Source: Antrodiella citrinella
Taxonomy: Eukaryota > Basidiomycota > Agaricomycetes > Polyporales > Steccherinaceae
Direction of reading: 5' to 3'
Length of the DNA stretch: 64,000 nt
Assembly: GCA_004802725.1 (NCBI GenBank)
Contig: SGPM01000071.1
Location: forward strand, 31,042 to 95,041
Shown here: piece after piece, positions 11,897 through 23,853 of the stretch
How positions within the stretch are numbered: position 1 is the first letter of the stretch
Layout of the letters: every line of letters starts with the position of its first letter
Notes under the pieces: generated by a model
What the model saw: only the letters and a program-made list of their open reading frames with translations
Database searches by the model: none
Told to the model about the DNA's origin: nothing
Made by a program: the position numbers and the translations under genes

Positions 11897-13580
11897 TCAC
11901 ATATATTGTCCCCATCCTCCTGATTTACCTCTAGCCCTCGGCGCACGTGGATACCCAGGCTGAGGCGAAGTCGTCGCCGCAGTAGCATCCACGGGATACA
12001 TCGCACAAATCTCGTCCAAGGTGATCCATCGTTCGGCGTTGACCTCATGCTGAGATATCATTGCATGAGCAGAGTCCGGACGGTGCAGCTTCGAACCCAT
12101 ATCGAACGGCGAGGTCTGCCTCGCAGGCATATCGGGCGACGGAGCTCTGTTTCCGCTGGAAAGACCGCTGTTCATCTGCTGTCCGGAGAGCGCCTGTAAC
12201 CCAGCAGGCAGAAATGGCGGTGGTCCCATGAGATTGCGCGAATTGGCTCTTTGCGATGACTTCCCTCGTCTACGCGAACATGTCAGTTATACACCAAGGG
12301 TACCCAAAGTTGTTGCTTACCCCCACTTTGCAGGCACTCCATCACGCACACTGGCTTGACTACCGATTTCTGCTCTGGAGCTCGCCTTGCCACGCGATAC
12401 CCACTGGGTCGACGTTCCGAGTTTCTGCGATCCTGTTGCAGCGAGCGTCGCCTCCGTAGAAGACAATGCCCCCTTCTTTATCCGCGCTGCCTGCAATGCT
12501 GCTACTAACGCATCAACCTCCGATGGCTGTGGCGCGACAATGGCCGGGGAGATCTGCGCTGCGAAAAGAGGCTGAGCGCATTGCTGGGGGTAGACTTTGA
12601 GATCAAGAGGTGCAGTAGAGAAGTTGAAGTGATTTGATTTGACGGAATCGGTGGGACTGATCGGAGAAATTGTCGGCGACGGCATGGGGATATTGGAAGT
12701 AGGATGAACACGTCGAGGCTCAACATCCACGGAAACGGTGGGTGGAGTCTTTGCGGTGGGCGGAACTGTTGGAGGCGCGGGCGGCGGCTTGTCATCAATC
12801 ATTTTCACCATCTTGACTGCTGACGATGTGGTCGCAACCGGACGACTTGGAGACGCTTCAGGCGACTCGGGAGCCAATGCCCAGTTCGGGGATGCGGATG
12901 TATGCGCCACTTTCGAACCATTGATACCGTAAGTCGGACTCGGAGGATCCCCTACGGCCAGCGCATCTTTGTCTGTCGAGCTACCCTCGGCTTTCGTATC
13001 GGACGAGGACCTGCGACGAGTCATCGGACGCCTGGGAGCTCGCTGTTTCTTGGCAGACCCCTTGCCTGCATTGGATCGGCTTCGACTAGGAGTACCTCTC
13101 TTGGGAGTTGAATGGTTCTCGTTGGGCGAGTTATTTCGTTCAGGAGAGCTAGCTCTGCCCATTGGCAACGCGAGTATTTGAGACGCGTATTGTGGATAAC
13201 GCAGAGCCAACTTCAAAGGATGACGCGTCGACATCAGGCAATTCACAAATGGAGTTGGGGGTACTTACGTTGGTTGCCTCTGCGTATGTGGTAGAACGGG
13301 GGACGTCGATAGGTTTGATAGTGTCTCCGTCTAACCAAACCTTTGTCTGGTCAGTTTTAAATTTCACGATGTCTGTGGTCAGAGGTGACGGAGTGCTCTG
13401 ATGCCAATATGAGGATGATAGCAGGGCGAGTAGATATTTTGGACGTACCAGGATGATGTTCGTTTTTCCAGGACTATTTTGTGCCACAGCCAAAGTGTCC
13501 TTGCACGCTGAGCTCTGCTCAGAAATGGCATTCCCGCCGTTGAAGCTGGTCGCCGTGTTGCTACGAGACCTAGTCGCCAT
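11897..13580 (-). CDS. Ser/Pro-rich disordered protein of unknown function
   Basis: Four exons join in phase: MATRSRSNTATSF... to NIIL (intron about 13399-13449), then STPSPLTTDIVKFKTDQT to YAEATN (58-nt intron), then LALRYPQYASQILALPMGR with a long disordered segment, and after a last intron (about 12262-12319) a tail ending GKSGGWGQYM. The product is about 500 residues, rich in Ser, Pro, Arg and Thr with basic clusters (KGSAKKQRAPRRP), and has a short helical segment, DALVAALQAARIKKG. The tail motif AERWITLDEICAMYP is a second ordered-looking stretch. I do not recognise a domain. Basic and Ser-rich composition would fit a nuclear or RNA/chromatin-associated regulator, but that is a guess. 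Splice phases and codon order support a real gene. Confidence 0.7.
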
Positions 13581-13817
13581 TGCAGAGTCGTCGGGGAAGA
13601 TGAAAATGAGGATGAAAAGACAACCATCGCGTCTTCCCCTGGTTGGTTTGTCTGAGGTTTCCGGCGAAGCAACACGGCGTCGCCCGAGACCGTCGAAAAA
13701 ATGGCCGTCATAGCTGTCAGGTCTTACTGAGAAGCAGACTCACCTACCATTTCGGGGCGACTTCCTCCCCTTTTCGGCAGGTATCACGAGGATGTGTGAC
13801 ATGCAAATAAACATCGA

Positions 13818-14723
13818 TTACAGAGCCATAGAGTCGTGTACAGATGGCTTATTCCGGGTTATATGACTTATCGAAGCATCGGACGGCTTTTCCTTCACGT
13901 CGTCCTCGTAGCACGAGTCTTGTTCGCTGCTTTGATGAACAGAGTCATTGGAATAGCTGTGTGATGCCAAGCAAATTATATCAGTGTCTGTTGCTAGAAA
14001 AGAAGACGCGAAACGGGGAGTACCGAGGCTGGCCAGCCAGGCGTACGACCGGTAGCTCGCTTCTCGCTTTGAGGTTTGCTTGAGGTAGATGTAGCTGTAC
14101 AACACCCGTGCACCGATGCTGTAGTTCTCGTGAGTATGCCAGTAACTTTAGACGGTGGTAAGTCCTTACAAAGCGAGAGAAGCTGCGTTCATCAATGTGT
14201 CGTCCAGTCCCGCCTGGGTTCCTGCAAGCTAAAGCATCTTCGGTAAGAGGCACAAACCGGGTGATCATGAAGGGACCATACCACTGCGCCGATCCAGAGA
14301 GGTAACATCTCAAGCGAGTTCTATAATTTAGACTCAATATTGGTACTCGACGATAGTCATGACACACGTGTACCTGATGCGCTCCCTCTGCCCTATCAGC
14401 TTGCTCCAGCGTCTCTGGCTGTGTCCCCGGATATTCATGCAAACGACCTATGTTAGACAAAGGCTGTACGGTGCTAGAGTACGAGTCAGCTCTGTCAAAC
14501 GTCTCTGGATAGTGTGCAAGCTCACCTGTCATAGCCTCTCGGTATCGCCTTGTTGATGAGACCAATCTGCAAAGCTGTTTCGAGTCGTGTGAGGCGCATA
14601 TATGCTGAACCGACATACCCTCAACGTCTCAGGCCAGATACCTACGAGCCAGGCCACCGGGATAGAATACAACGCGAGTCCTGGGGTGTTCATAGAAAAC
14701 GAAGGCATGGTTGTAGTCGTCAA
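13818..14723 (-). CDS. MAPEG-family membrane protein
   Basis: Six or more tiny exons separated by introns of about 50 nt join in phase. The start is MTTTTMPSFSMNTPGLALYS followed by hydrophobic IPVAWLVGIWPETLR. The diagnostic family block is assembled as DRAEGAHQ plus NSLEMLPLWIGAV, then LAGTQAGLDDTLMNAASLAL and IGARVLYSYIYLKQ. MAPEG proteins are four-helix membrane proteins related to microsomal glutathione transferases and leukotriene C4 synthase. Start and core are well supported. The end is uncertain: read-through gives a stop at 13818, while a possible 53-nt intron gives a stop at 13981 and about 142 residues, without a clear fourth helix. Enzymatic activity cannot be judged. Confidence 0.7.
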
Positions 14724-14962
14724 GGTAGTTCACGAGAGTCACGCCAGGTGGCGAGGGAGCCTCCTTAAAAGACACACTGAGACAGACGTCATCGCAAAGG
14801 AAGCCGGGAGCTGGTGCAAACGTTGTGGTGCCGCCCGATCAGTCCTCATGTCATTCCCATTTAGGCAGGTGTCGTAGAACGCGAAAACAAAAATGAATGC
14901 AAGACAACAGAGGGACCCTAGAATAATAACACAGCGTAAGATACAGCATCACCACCGTATAT

Positions 14963-16595
14963 TTACTCAGTCTTTGAATCGCTCTTGGTCAGATCAGGAA
15001 CAGGACCTTCGTCAGGTCGCCTACCTGACACCTTCACAAAACGGTCCATCCCGTGATCGGCCCCCGAAAGCTGCTCATGTTGGTGAGCAACGTAGCCAAA
15101 CGCGTAGTAAAATTTCCAAACGACTTACCCATTGTCCAAAGTCCCTGATAAAGCTGGGCATCAACGTCAAAAACGGCACAAAGTTCGCATAGAATGGCAT
15201 GTAGATGATACGAGAGTGCTGGTCGTCCAAAGCTGCAATGACTGCTTTCGCTACAGTGACCGGCGGAAGACTAGGTACGAAGAACTTGTACAGCCAGTGC
15301 TGCGATACGTCGACCGATGAGAATAGCGGCGTCATGACGTGGCCGGCAACGAGAAGTGTCGTACGGATGGCAGGGGTGAGATATTGGTGGTCCAGCTCAT
15401 ATCGCAGGGATTCGTGGAGAGAAATGAGGGCCGCTTTCGACGCATTGTAGTCCGCTAGAGGTGTTTGAGTCAATATATTGTATCGATGTAAAGTAGCATT
15501 CGAGCTCACTCATGCGTGCCATGCCGACCATTCCTGCGACGGAAGAGATATTGATCTTGATTGCGTGTTAGGTGAATTGACACATTCGGAACTATGTGTA
15601 CCCACAATATGTCCAGCATTTTGTTTGATCATCTCGGGAAGGAATGCCTTCAAGGTCCAGAAATGAGCGAGAGTATTCACAGAGAAGGTCCTATACAAAC
15701 ACTTGTCAACACCACGTGGCAGAATGCACCCGATCTTGTGACTTACTGGTGAATATCCTCAGGTGTCAAATCGAGGATACGCTTTCCCTGAACAACGCCG
15801 GCATTGTTGATGAGAACAGTAGGGTGCCCGAGCTACTCCAGGGTGTCAGGGTCAGATGTCCGAGTTGAGAGCTTATATGAAAGGCGCACCTCCTCAACGA
15901 TTGTCTTGGCTACGGCTTCTACTTCCTCCCACTTCGACACGTCGCACTTGTAGTAGGTAATGTTATCTGGAGGATATAAGCTCAAAAAATGAAAAGTAAA
16001 CAGAACAACTCACAGTTCTCTGTCACGATAGGGTTGACATCCAACACCACCACAGTAACGCTCCGAACCGCCAACGTATTTGCAATCAGCTCTCCGATAC
16101 CGGAGGCACCTGTGGCTCTAGCACTTCAGCTTTACTCACATATACATAGACGAGGAAGACCCGCACCTCCAGTGATCACAACAACCTGTTCAGACCAGTC
16201 CAACGGTGGTGGTCCAAACAACAGGCTGCCTTGATTCCTGTACAAGAGCGAGTACCATCTGATGAACCCTATACAAACGCAACGCGACTAAGCCACAACA
16301 TAGCACATAAACCTCGCAAATGACTCACAGAATAGAGACACAGCAACGCAGTATCCTGCACTGAGGACAATGATATTATCAGGCCAGCGTGCGCCCTGAA
16401 AGTAATAGAACACCGGAATGAAGAACGTGAAGAACGGGCCTTTGCAGGTCGGGTGTCATACATCAGCAAGGCGTTCTGAACATAATATCAATGTGACTCA
16501 CTGAAGGCGGTATGGGACAGCACTTTCATCACCAAGTCGACATCAAGAGCGTCGAATATGGGCCCGGCGTCGTATGACTGTTCTGCTGCTTCCAT
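14963..16595 (-). CDS. Membrane-anchored short-chain dehydrogenase/reductase (retinol-dehydrogenase-like)
   Basis: Met 16595 opens MEAAEQSYDAGPIFDALD followed by hydrophobic N-terminal segments (FFTFFIPVFYYF and a second one near 16300), so the enzyme is probably ER or lipid-droplet bound. Removal of a 57-nt intron creates the NAD(P)-binding motif TGGASGIG. LINNAG, the VNTLAHF helix and the catalytic YNASK motif follow in order. The tail LSGADHGMDRFVKVSG is reached by an intron just after DFGQW, and the stop is at 14963. This order matches the SDR16C/DHRS3/RDH10/17-beta-HSD11 type of NAD(P)-dependent oxidoreductases acting on lipid alcohols or ketones. The substrate is unknown. No damage is seen. 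Confidence 0.85.
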
Positions 16596-18235
16596 TGCTG
16601 GCGATGAGTTTGAACGAATGAGTGATAAGTATAATCTGAGTAAAGTGGCTCAGATAGTTGGAAAATGGAATGTAGGCGCAGCCTGTGGTAACGGGAAAGG
16701 TGAGGGAAAGAAGATAAATGCAAGTGCCTGGACAGTGCCCAGAGAGATAGACGATGGCAGAAGCAGTGAGAGTTGTGATGACACGTCGGTTAGATTTTGG
16801 TCGTGATCGCAGCAGCGCGTCTATGATCTAATCAGTCAAGCTGCTGCCTTTCATTTTGAGTGGCTTGCGTCCGCCGTCGACGTCGTCGTCAAGACACTTT
16901 GGCCTATATTTGCTATGGACGTTGGCAAGACACTGCGATGCGAACGGCACGACGGCCAATGTAGATAACCATATCTCCCGGACCTTCAGCCATATCCGCC
17001 ACTTGGCAATACCTCGAGGGAACAATGTCCAAGATGAATGTCTTGAGGTAATTCAAATCTATTTGCATTATGCGCACGCTCTCACTTCTAAGTACCGTTG
17101 AAAGAGATCGAAGCGTCCGTAGTAACCGGAAACGGACAATACGGAATGCGTGGGAGACAATGGCCCGACAACGAGGCGCGACGCGACCAAAGGCTAGCAG
17201 TGCCACAGGATCACCTTGTGCCACTCGCCTACAAACATAAGTAGAGACGACACACCGCAACCTGCTTGTCCCCACAAACAACATCCCACATCCCACCACC
17301 TTGTCTGCTATCGCCCATTTCACCACCCAAGTTATCTTATCTGCGACACACAGGCTGAATGCCCTGCCGACGACACGCGAGTCCCATGGCCGGTGTGGCC
17401 CCCCGGACGACGCACCGCATGCCCGCGGTATGGAGATTCTGCGTGACGGAGATGGAGAACACGACACAGGAAGCAGGTAGCTATAGTATTAGCAGCTGGA
17501 AGAACGGCACTGAGGGTCAGACGAGGAAGAGGGTCGGGGGCAGAACGCGTCCGGCACGTGTAGTAAGCGCCTCGGTTCAGGATCGAGCGCCTCCCTCCCC
17601 GCTCGATGCCCCGCTCAGTCTCCAACACTTGGCAGCCGCCGACTTCGTGACGGCGAAAGGTTATATAAACAACGACACATGCGAGATCGTGTCCCCACCT
17701 CCCTCTGTATGTCGTTGAAATTCGCTGCAAACATTGTCATCTTCCTCCCAACTAACCAGTCCCACGCCGCTGGTCTTCTCCAGCACAAGAAAAAGTCCCG
17801 TGCCTCTCTTCATGAAAGGCGCAAGGCGATACGCAAGCATGGAAGCGGCAAGAGAAACATACCGTCGCAATCTGCCACGGCCTCACGTCTTCTAGATGTG
17901 CCGTGCATTCAGGACCAGGCGCCCAGGCTCCGGGTGCCGGTGCATGGATGTGAGCCAGTATATGAAGGACGTTTCGCCGACCATGCAGTGTGTTGAAACC
18001 CCATCTTTCTCTCACCTCTCTTCTCACTCAAAACCTCTTCACAGCAATCCGAACAAGATGTTCGCCACACCATGGATGATCTGGTAGGTCGCTGTCTAGC
18101 TGCTTCGTATCGTATGCGCAGGTCCTCATGTCCTATTCTAGAACGAGCGCGCACCACACCACGATAGTTTTTCTTCAGTCGACTCTACAGGTGACTGTGG
18201 CGAGAGCTGCATAGTCGTCCGTTCTGCTAACCACA
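16596..18235. other. Long intergenic region with a TATA-like box and a doubtful small ORF
   Basis: A TATA-like element TTATATAAAC lies at 17661-17670. About 40 bases downstream, an ORF on the plus strand (ATG at 17709, stop near 17996) begins MSLKFAANIVIFLP and continues with a basic stretch. It shows no family resemblance, and a second splice-like fragment, MFATPWMI followed by GTAGGT, lies at 18059. These may be 5' leader exons of the paralogue pair at 18.2-19.5 kb or a degenerate third copy. Nothing firm is seen in 16596-17650. Confidence 0.35.
17661..17670 (+). promoter_or_regulatory. TATA-like element
   Basis: TTATATAAAC in otherwise GC-moderate DNA, 39 bases before an ATG and about 570 bases before the first of the tandem paralogues. 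The spacing would fit a core promoter driving a transcript to the right. There is no experimental support. Confidence 0.4.
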
Positions 18236-18796
18236 ATGCGCACCACCCCCGCACTATACCGTCCAACGTACGTCCCATCTTCCCTGCCCGCACGACCCCC
18301 GCACTAAATACACTTTTGACTGATCCAGGATGATCTACGTGCCTTCATCAGGGACAAACGTAACCTAATCTTGGATTCCATCGATCCAACATTCATTCCC
18401 CACATTGTCATCTCACCGCCCGACTACCCGTACGACGGGTACTGGGCATTCGTCCAGAACGGCTGTGGACCCCAGCATGAGCCCAATACCTTGACGGTGC
18501 CTCCGGTCGTCGCAGGATCCTCCGTCATTTGGCCACCTTGGAAGGACAGGCATCTCGTCTGGCATTCCGCGAGGTGTGCCAGGCGTGCGTCGCCTGCGCC
18601 TGCAGAGTCGCCATATGCCTGCGAGTCGATGCCGGTGGCGCCCCAAGCCAGACGTGTCTTCAATGTGGTCAAATTCGATATTGCGGTAAGCGGTTCGCTG
18701 GTGTTTGTGGTGATCGGAACTGGAACTCATGTGTGTGTGATGATGATACGCAGATGGAAAATGCAGCTCAGGAAAGACTGGTCATGTACCACGTGA
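18236..18796 (+). CDS. Tandem orphan paralogue 1 (two or three exons), function unknown
   Basis: A first exon MRTTPALYRPTY (18236-18271) is followed by an intron and an exon starting DDLRAFIRDKRNLILDSIDP, then TFIPHIVISPPDYPYDGYWA. Residue-by-residue alignment with the neighbour copy supports this acceptor: both share an RD, a DS and a P at equal spacing, then IPHIVI, a Trp-Ala/Glu-Phe-Val segment and LTVPP. The donor that keeps this frame is GTCCCA, which is unusual; a GTACGT donor with a later acceptor also keeps frame. The 3' end is uncertain: read-through stops at 18796 after a hydrophobic stretch, whereas splicing at GTAAGC (about 18685) would extend to near 19018. I do not recognise the family; no signal peptide or known motif is visible. 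Confidence 0.55.
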
Positions 18797-18945
18797 TTCC
18801 GTCGCTCCATCGCATCCATTACAAGGCAACCGTGATCCTCGCAAGTACCGTCGCCCTCGACTTCCGAAAGCGATGGGATAGTCCGAGATACGCAGCCCAA
18901 TTTGAAAAGCCGTTGCATTGGACGGACCAAGCAGAGGTGAGCGCC

Positions 18946-19555
18946 ATGTTTCGAACGACGTTTCCACTCCCCACACACGCGGTGTTCTCCCGCGAAGGAC
19001 CAGAGAATCTAGAGTGCTGACGTTAAAGCATACACACAGGCTCTTCTGGCCAGCTACAGCCGAGACCCGTCCTCGTTGGTCATCGACTCACCGCGCCCAT
19101 GCACGATTCCGCACATTGTCATTACAGAGGCGCCACTGCAGGATCCGTGGGAAGCATTCGTGAACAACACGCCGAACCCGCAGGATTGTGGGTATGGGTA
19201 TTACCTCACCGTCCCGTCTGCGCTGGTTGACCATGTCAACGTTGCGTGGCCTGCCGACGAGCATACGTCCGACGACCCATACTTCGCTTCCCCGCTGTCG
19301 ATGTCGCTATCGGAGTGCTCGGATGATAATACTGGAGAGTCTGAGTCTGGCTCAGATGATGACCTTGAATCTCCTCTCCCTCTCACGCCTCCCACGTCCC
19401 ACTTGGAGTTTGACGTCGACGTCGTGATGCCTGATGCATGTCGCAAGACCGCTCCCACTGCCACGTTCTACGTCGACGAAGACGAGGAGGACGACCTCCC
19501 CCCGTTCGACGATTGGTATCTCGATATCGCGCAACGCGCAATTCAGTCGTGTTGA
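18946..19555 (+). CDS. Tandem orphan paralogue 2 (two exons), function unknown
   Basis: Exon 1 encodes MFRTTFPLPTHA (18946-18981). A 58-nt intron with GTGTTC donor, GCTGAC branch-like site and ACACAG acceptor leads to exon 2 at 19040, starting ALLASYSRDPSSLVIDSP. It continues with TIPHIVITEAPLQDPWEAFV and LTVPSALVDHVNVAWP, then a Ser/Glu/Asp-rich acidic region and the tail DDWYLDIAQRAIQSC with stop at 19553-19555. The product is about 184 residues, acidic, without signal peptide or membrane helix. It is clearly homologous to the copy at 18236, in the same orientation. No known domain is recognised. It may be a lineage-specific fungal family. Confidence 0.65.
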
Positions 19556-21703
19556 TCCCGACGCCCCTCACCCTTTTTCGTTTTTTTTAAACTTCTCACA
19601 TGCAATTGCATCTTTACAGCGACACCACTACCCGTCCACACTATTGCATTCTATGATACCTCGCACTCATCTAGTCATTGTCGTGCTATACATATTCCCT
19701 GTACGTTTTTTTTTTCGGAGCTATGATACTCTACGCACTTCCTACGCCCGCTCAGCCAGCCTGGGAGGGTGATTAATCCACATCCGTGTATCATTTAGTG
19801 TAGAGTACATTTGGAATGTACAGTATCTCTTCATGCATCGTCATTCACCCACGTCCCGGAGAAGTGTGCATATATATAAACTCGGAATCGTAGTTACGTA
19901 CCCTATGCTGTCAGCTGTAAGAAGAATTTGACACGCCTGAGCTTATACCTTGTAGCCTACCCTAGTCATCTGACACATCCCTGCTTCCTGTTTCCCCCGA
20001 ACGTAGAACACCGAACACTGAGAACATACCCAGACTGTCGGCGGGAACGACATGATATCACCTTTGTCTGTGTAGAATACACCGGACGGGGCGAGAACAG
20101 AATACAGACCGTGTGACTTCATGCGTAGTGACAGTGTGCGCAGTTTGCGACCTGGCGGGCAGACGGAGTTGCCTTTTGCAGACGGCGTGAGGATTCCCGC
20201 CCTGCTTCCAGTTCTAGTGCTTCGTTGCCCCACCCGACCGAATACCGAATACAGCAGCAGCCAGTTCCAGAACGTCTTACGCTCTTCCTTCACCCCAAAT
20301 CGCAGTAAAGCTTGGGTGAGGCTACCACACGGAGTCCGCGTTCCCAGAGTTCGGTATAGAGTTGAACCATGAAAAAAAAATGAATACAAATTGCGAGCGC
20401 GCTGGAACGCTGTTCAGACCTTTTCCGAGGCACACTTGGCTCATAACGCCGTTCTGTGGGAGTTGGCCCTGGGTCCTGTAATATGATCGGAGCAGGTATG
20501 AAGGGTCCATCGGGGCGGTATGACCTAGTAGGCTGCCGGCGGAAAGAAAGAAAGATTGACTGGAAGCGACCAAAATGACATTGAGACTCAGAGGGTTGGG
20601 CGGACGGGTGAGGGGTGACTCACCGTGGGGGGCAATAAGACGTTGGAAATCCTTTTTGCGTTGGGTGTTCTTTCGTGTGATGCATTCGGGCGTTCTTGCT
20701 AGGATACGAGAGTCCCGTCTTCGCGCTTCACTCTTGAGTGTGTGTTCCATGCGTTGTGGACTCGCCACTCGGTAATGAGGTGTGTAAGGGACGACTTGAC
20801 CTCCGTCGTGACTCGTCTAACGTACGAGTCGGCTTTAGAGAGGATTCGGAGGGATGTGGGAGACTGTAGCTATTCTTGTCTTCGTCCGCCTGTTTCCAAC
20901 GAACGCGCAAGAGAGTTCGTTGACATACATATGGCATGACGCACCCAAGATGCAAGAAACCCAACAGTAACGCACAATCTGGCAAGTCCACATACCAACA
21001 CAGCAGGATCTTCCAAGACGATTGCCGACTGTGAATGGCACCCGGCGATCAGAACCTCGACCTTCGACCACGGTCATCCGAGCAGGAATCAGCCCAGGTG
21101 GTTGCGATCGCGAATCCTCTGTAACAAGGGTGGCAGCCCTGGATTGAGCGAAGGCTGATCCTGCGGTGACGCAAAATATATATTCTTGACACTTGAGGAA
21201 AGTTGCCCTCTGCAGGCCAGGGTATAGCAGCTACTATAGCTGGGAGTGGTTCTGACCCAGGGGGGGGGTGCCAACTCCGATCCAATTGATTCGCAGGTGT
21301 ATAGTGGCCCATCAGACCCTGGAAGAAGCAGATCGACAGTGAGCAGGACTCGTTGACTGTGGAGGTACGTGTGCTCATCTGTAGCAATCCAGGACCGAAT
21401 CTTCATCTGCGATGGGGGCGACGAGGTCGACGTGGGTGACGGTGAGGACCTCGGGTGGTCGAGACGAGAGGAGAAGTTGGAAATGACCAGGAACAGCAAA
21501 GGTAAGGTCAGAAAAGCAGCAGGACGTCGGGCCGGTGGTGAAACCTTCCCGTTCCGGCTGCAATGAAGCAGATTGATAAAAGTGGATCGCCGCCTCCGTT
21601 CCTCCTCGTGAACGTCTTCCTCCTTCCTCCCATCTACTGCCCCCGAGCACGTACACATAAAACCCGAGCTACCCCCCCTCCTCAGACACGGACCCCCTCT
21701 GGC
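19556..21703. other. Intergenic region without a supported gene
   Basis: About 2.1 kb with scattered short frames on both strands, none with domain resemblance or coherent splicing. The last few hundred bases before 21704 must hold the promoter and leader of the ACT-domain gene. Oligo-T tracts occur near 19578 and 19707, downstream of the orphan pair, and could belong to its 3' end. Confidence 0.4.
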
Positions 21704-23853
21704 ATGACGGACAGTGTTACCATTTCCCTCCTCCCCGTCTCTCTCTCTATCGTGCACGTACCCCGTTCCAGGATACACGATCTCTTCCACCCCCTCCTCC
21801 GCCAACTCCTCCTCCCAAACCCCGCCTTCCTCAGCTTGACCTGCAATGAGCTTGAGCTCAGCTTGTTTGCGGAACACCATATCCTGCGTGACTTCGAGCC
21901 TATCGCCGAGAAGGATGCCCGCAAGCTCCTAACCCGCGACCGAGATAGGGCTGCAAAGCCCCGTAGCAAAACACCCTGCGAGCCCGTTCAATTTTCTGCC
22001 GAGAGGTGGAATGTACTCCAAATTGACTCCCACTCGGATGAACATGGTGAGCCCGCCCCCTTTCACATTTCTCCCCCTTTGCGCTTACAGCTATACACGT
22101 ATCGACAGAAAATTCGGGTGCGCGTATTCATGAGCTCTCGGCCCCTTTGGCTGCCGCTGGGATATCCATCCTTTATCAGTCTTCATACATGAGTGATTTC
22201 ATATTTGTGCGTATTCTTCGTGTTTATCCACACGTAAATCGCCTACTCTTATCTCCGGCCACTTTATACTTTCCCCCTGACGTCTACTGTCGTCATACCC
22301 TGCTTCTGATTAACTATGCAGTGACCCGTTCCGAGCCATTTCCTTTTGCTCATCGTCAACGGATGTTTCCGTACTTCCTGCTACATCTGTCTACCCTCTG
22401 ATTATTCTGATTGGCTGACATTCGTCTATTCAACAGGTCAAGGAGCCTGAACTGCATGAGGTCATGTCGCTCTTAGCTTCAGCCGGGTTTGACTTGTACT
22501 CTTCCGATCACGCAAACTTGTCGTATCAGGTGTCCGCGTTTGCCTCACCAGTTCTATCTCCTATCATGGATGTATCGGACGACACCTCTTCCCTGCACCT
22601 TCTCGACCTCGGTCCTCCTTCTACCATGCATGCCGTCTCCTCTGAGAGCGGCGCCGTTCTCACGCGATCTCGGGCTAGCACAGATTCTACTTCGCCCCAG
22701 TCGTCGAAGAGCGGCAAACCTCTCGTATCCACGCGCTCGACAAGTCATTCTCCGTCTGGCTGCGATGTACGGATACTGGAGCCCGACTTGACTAGCATCG
22801 GACTCTCAGACGATACAGCAGACATGTGGACGACGAAAATCATCAAGCTGCTTGCGTTCCCGGATATGATACCACTTCCGTCTTCGTCATCGGGAGGACA
22901 ACGTCGTGCTCGCAGTCGTAGGTCTCCCTTGGGTCAACATCGCTCCACGGTCGACTCTAATCTGCCTTCTTCCCCTCTGGACGAGCTAGACAGTATGGCT
23001 GGTCTGCTCGGAGTACCAGGAACGCCAGATATCGACAGCGACAGCAGCGGGAGTCTGACGGACGATACCACACGCGAAACGCTCTTCACTCCGCGGGACT
23101 CAGCTGCACAATCGCCTTCCGAGGTTTTCCTGGATCTGGAAGAGGCTGAAGAGAGAAAACCTTGGCAAGATGATACATGCAGCACGGAGGAGGTTGATAG
23201 CGTCAGTGACGATGATTCGTCGTCCGCGCCGGACAGCGGCGTAGACGATGTTCCAGACGAATTGCCAGACTTGTCTCCAATCGACACCGATACTCCGACT
23301 GAGGAGAAGTCTGTCTTCGTCGCGCCAACATCAACCACACACTCTCGATCCGCCTCCTCTTCTTCCTCTTCTGCTGATCCCATTGTGCCGTTCTTCTCGT
23401 TCACGCGTACACGAGAAGGATCTTCACTCACCGCTTCGGTCCCGCTACTGGCCGCACTGTTCCCTCCGAGCGAGCGGCATATGGTCAGTTGTTGTGACGA
23501 GCTGGACGTACTCGATTCGAGGGCTGTCTCGCCTGAGCGAGCTTCAGGGAGTGATGCCGCGGAAGAAGAGAAGGAGGACGGTGAAAAAGAACTCTGTGGG
23601 ACACTGAAGTGTCTGCAGATTGACTTGCGAAAATTCGGGCTCGGTATGTGCTCCTCTCATTCATACATGCTTTGTCCTTGATACTGATGAATAATTTTGA
23701 CTTGTAGACAAGCATGGTCTTGTCTGCCGCTTCTCACGAACACTGGACGACAACGGCATCGGGCACGCCTACAGCTCGACGTACAAAACAGCCAACCTAC
23801 TGGTAGACAAGGCGAACGCGTGGCGCGCGCAGGCTCTCTTGCGTTCCTGCTGA
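21704..23853 (+). CDS. CASTOR/GATS-like ACT-domain protein with a long disordered insert
   Basis: Four exons: 21704-22046, 22109-22206, 22437-23643 and 23708-23853, giving exactly 597 residues. The N-terminus (MTDSVTISLLPVSLSIVHV, then LELSLFAEHHIL) resembles the first ACT unit of CASTOR proteins. AAAGISILYQSSYMSDFIFV joined to KEPELHEVMSLLASAGF is the typical second ACT unit. The end, KHGLVCRFSRTLDDNGIGHA followed by YSSTYKTANLLV, is a final ACT unit. Between them lies about 350 residues of Ser/Asp/Glu-rich sequence, so the protein is nearly twice the size of human CASTOR1. In animals CASTOR1 binds arginine and inhibits GATOR2 upstream of TORC1. Ligand and partner in fungi are not established; ligand residues were not checked. 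Intron 2 (230 nt) is long for this window. Confidence 0.75.

Noticed and set aside
16913..17467. 184-codon minus frame
   Set aside because: Basic, Arg-rich chance translation without domain or supporting splice pattern.
20322..20768. 148-codon minus frame in the 19.6-21.7 kb gap
   Set aside because: No motif, no splice support, chance length in this GC range.
21089..21880. 263-codon minus-strand frame opposite the CASTOR-like gene
   Set aside because: Antisense to phase-correct exons with ACT motifs; low-complexity composition, no domain.
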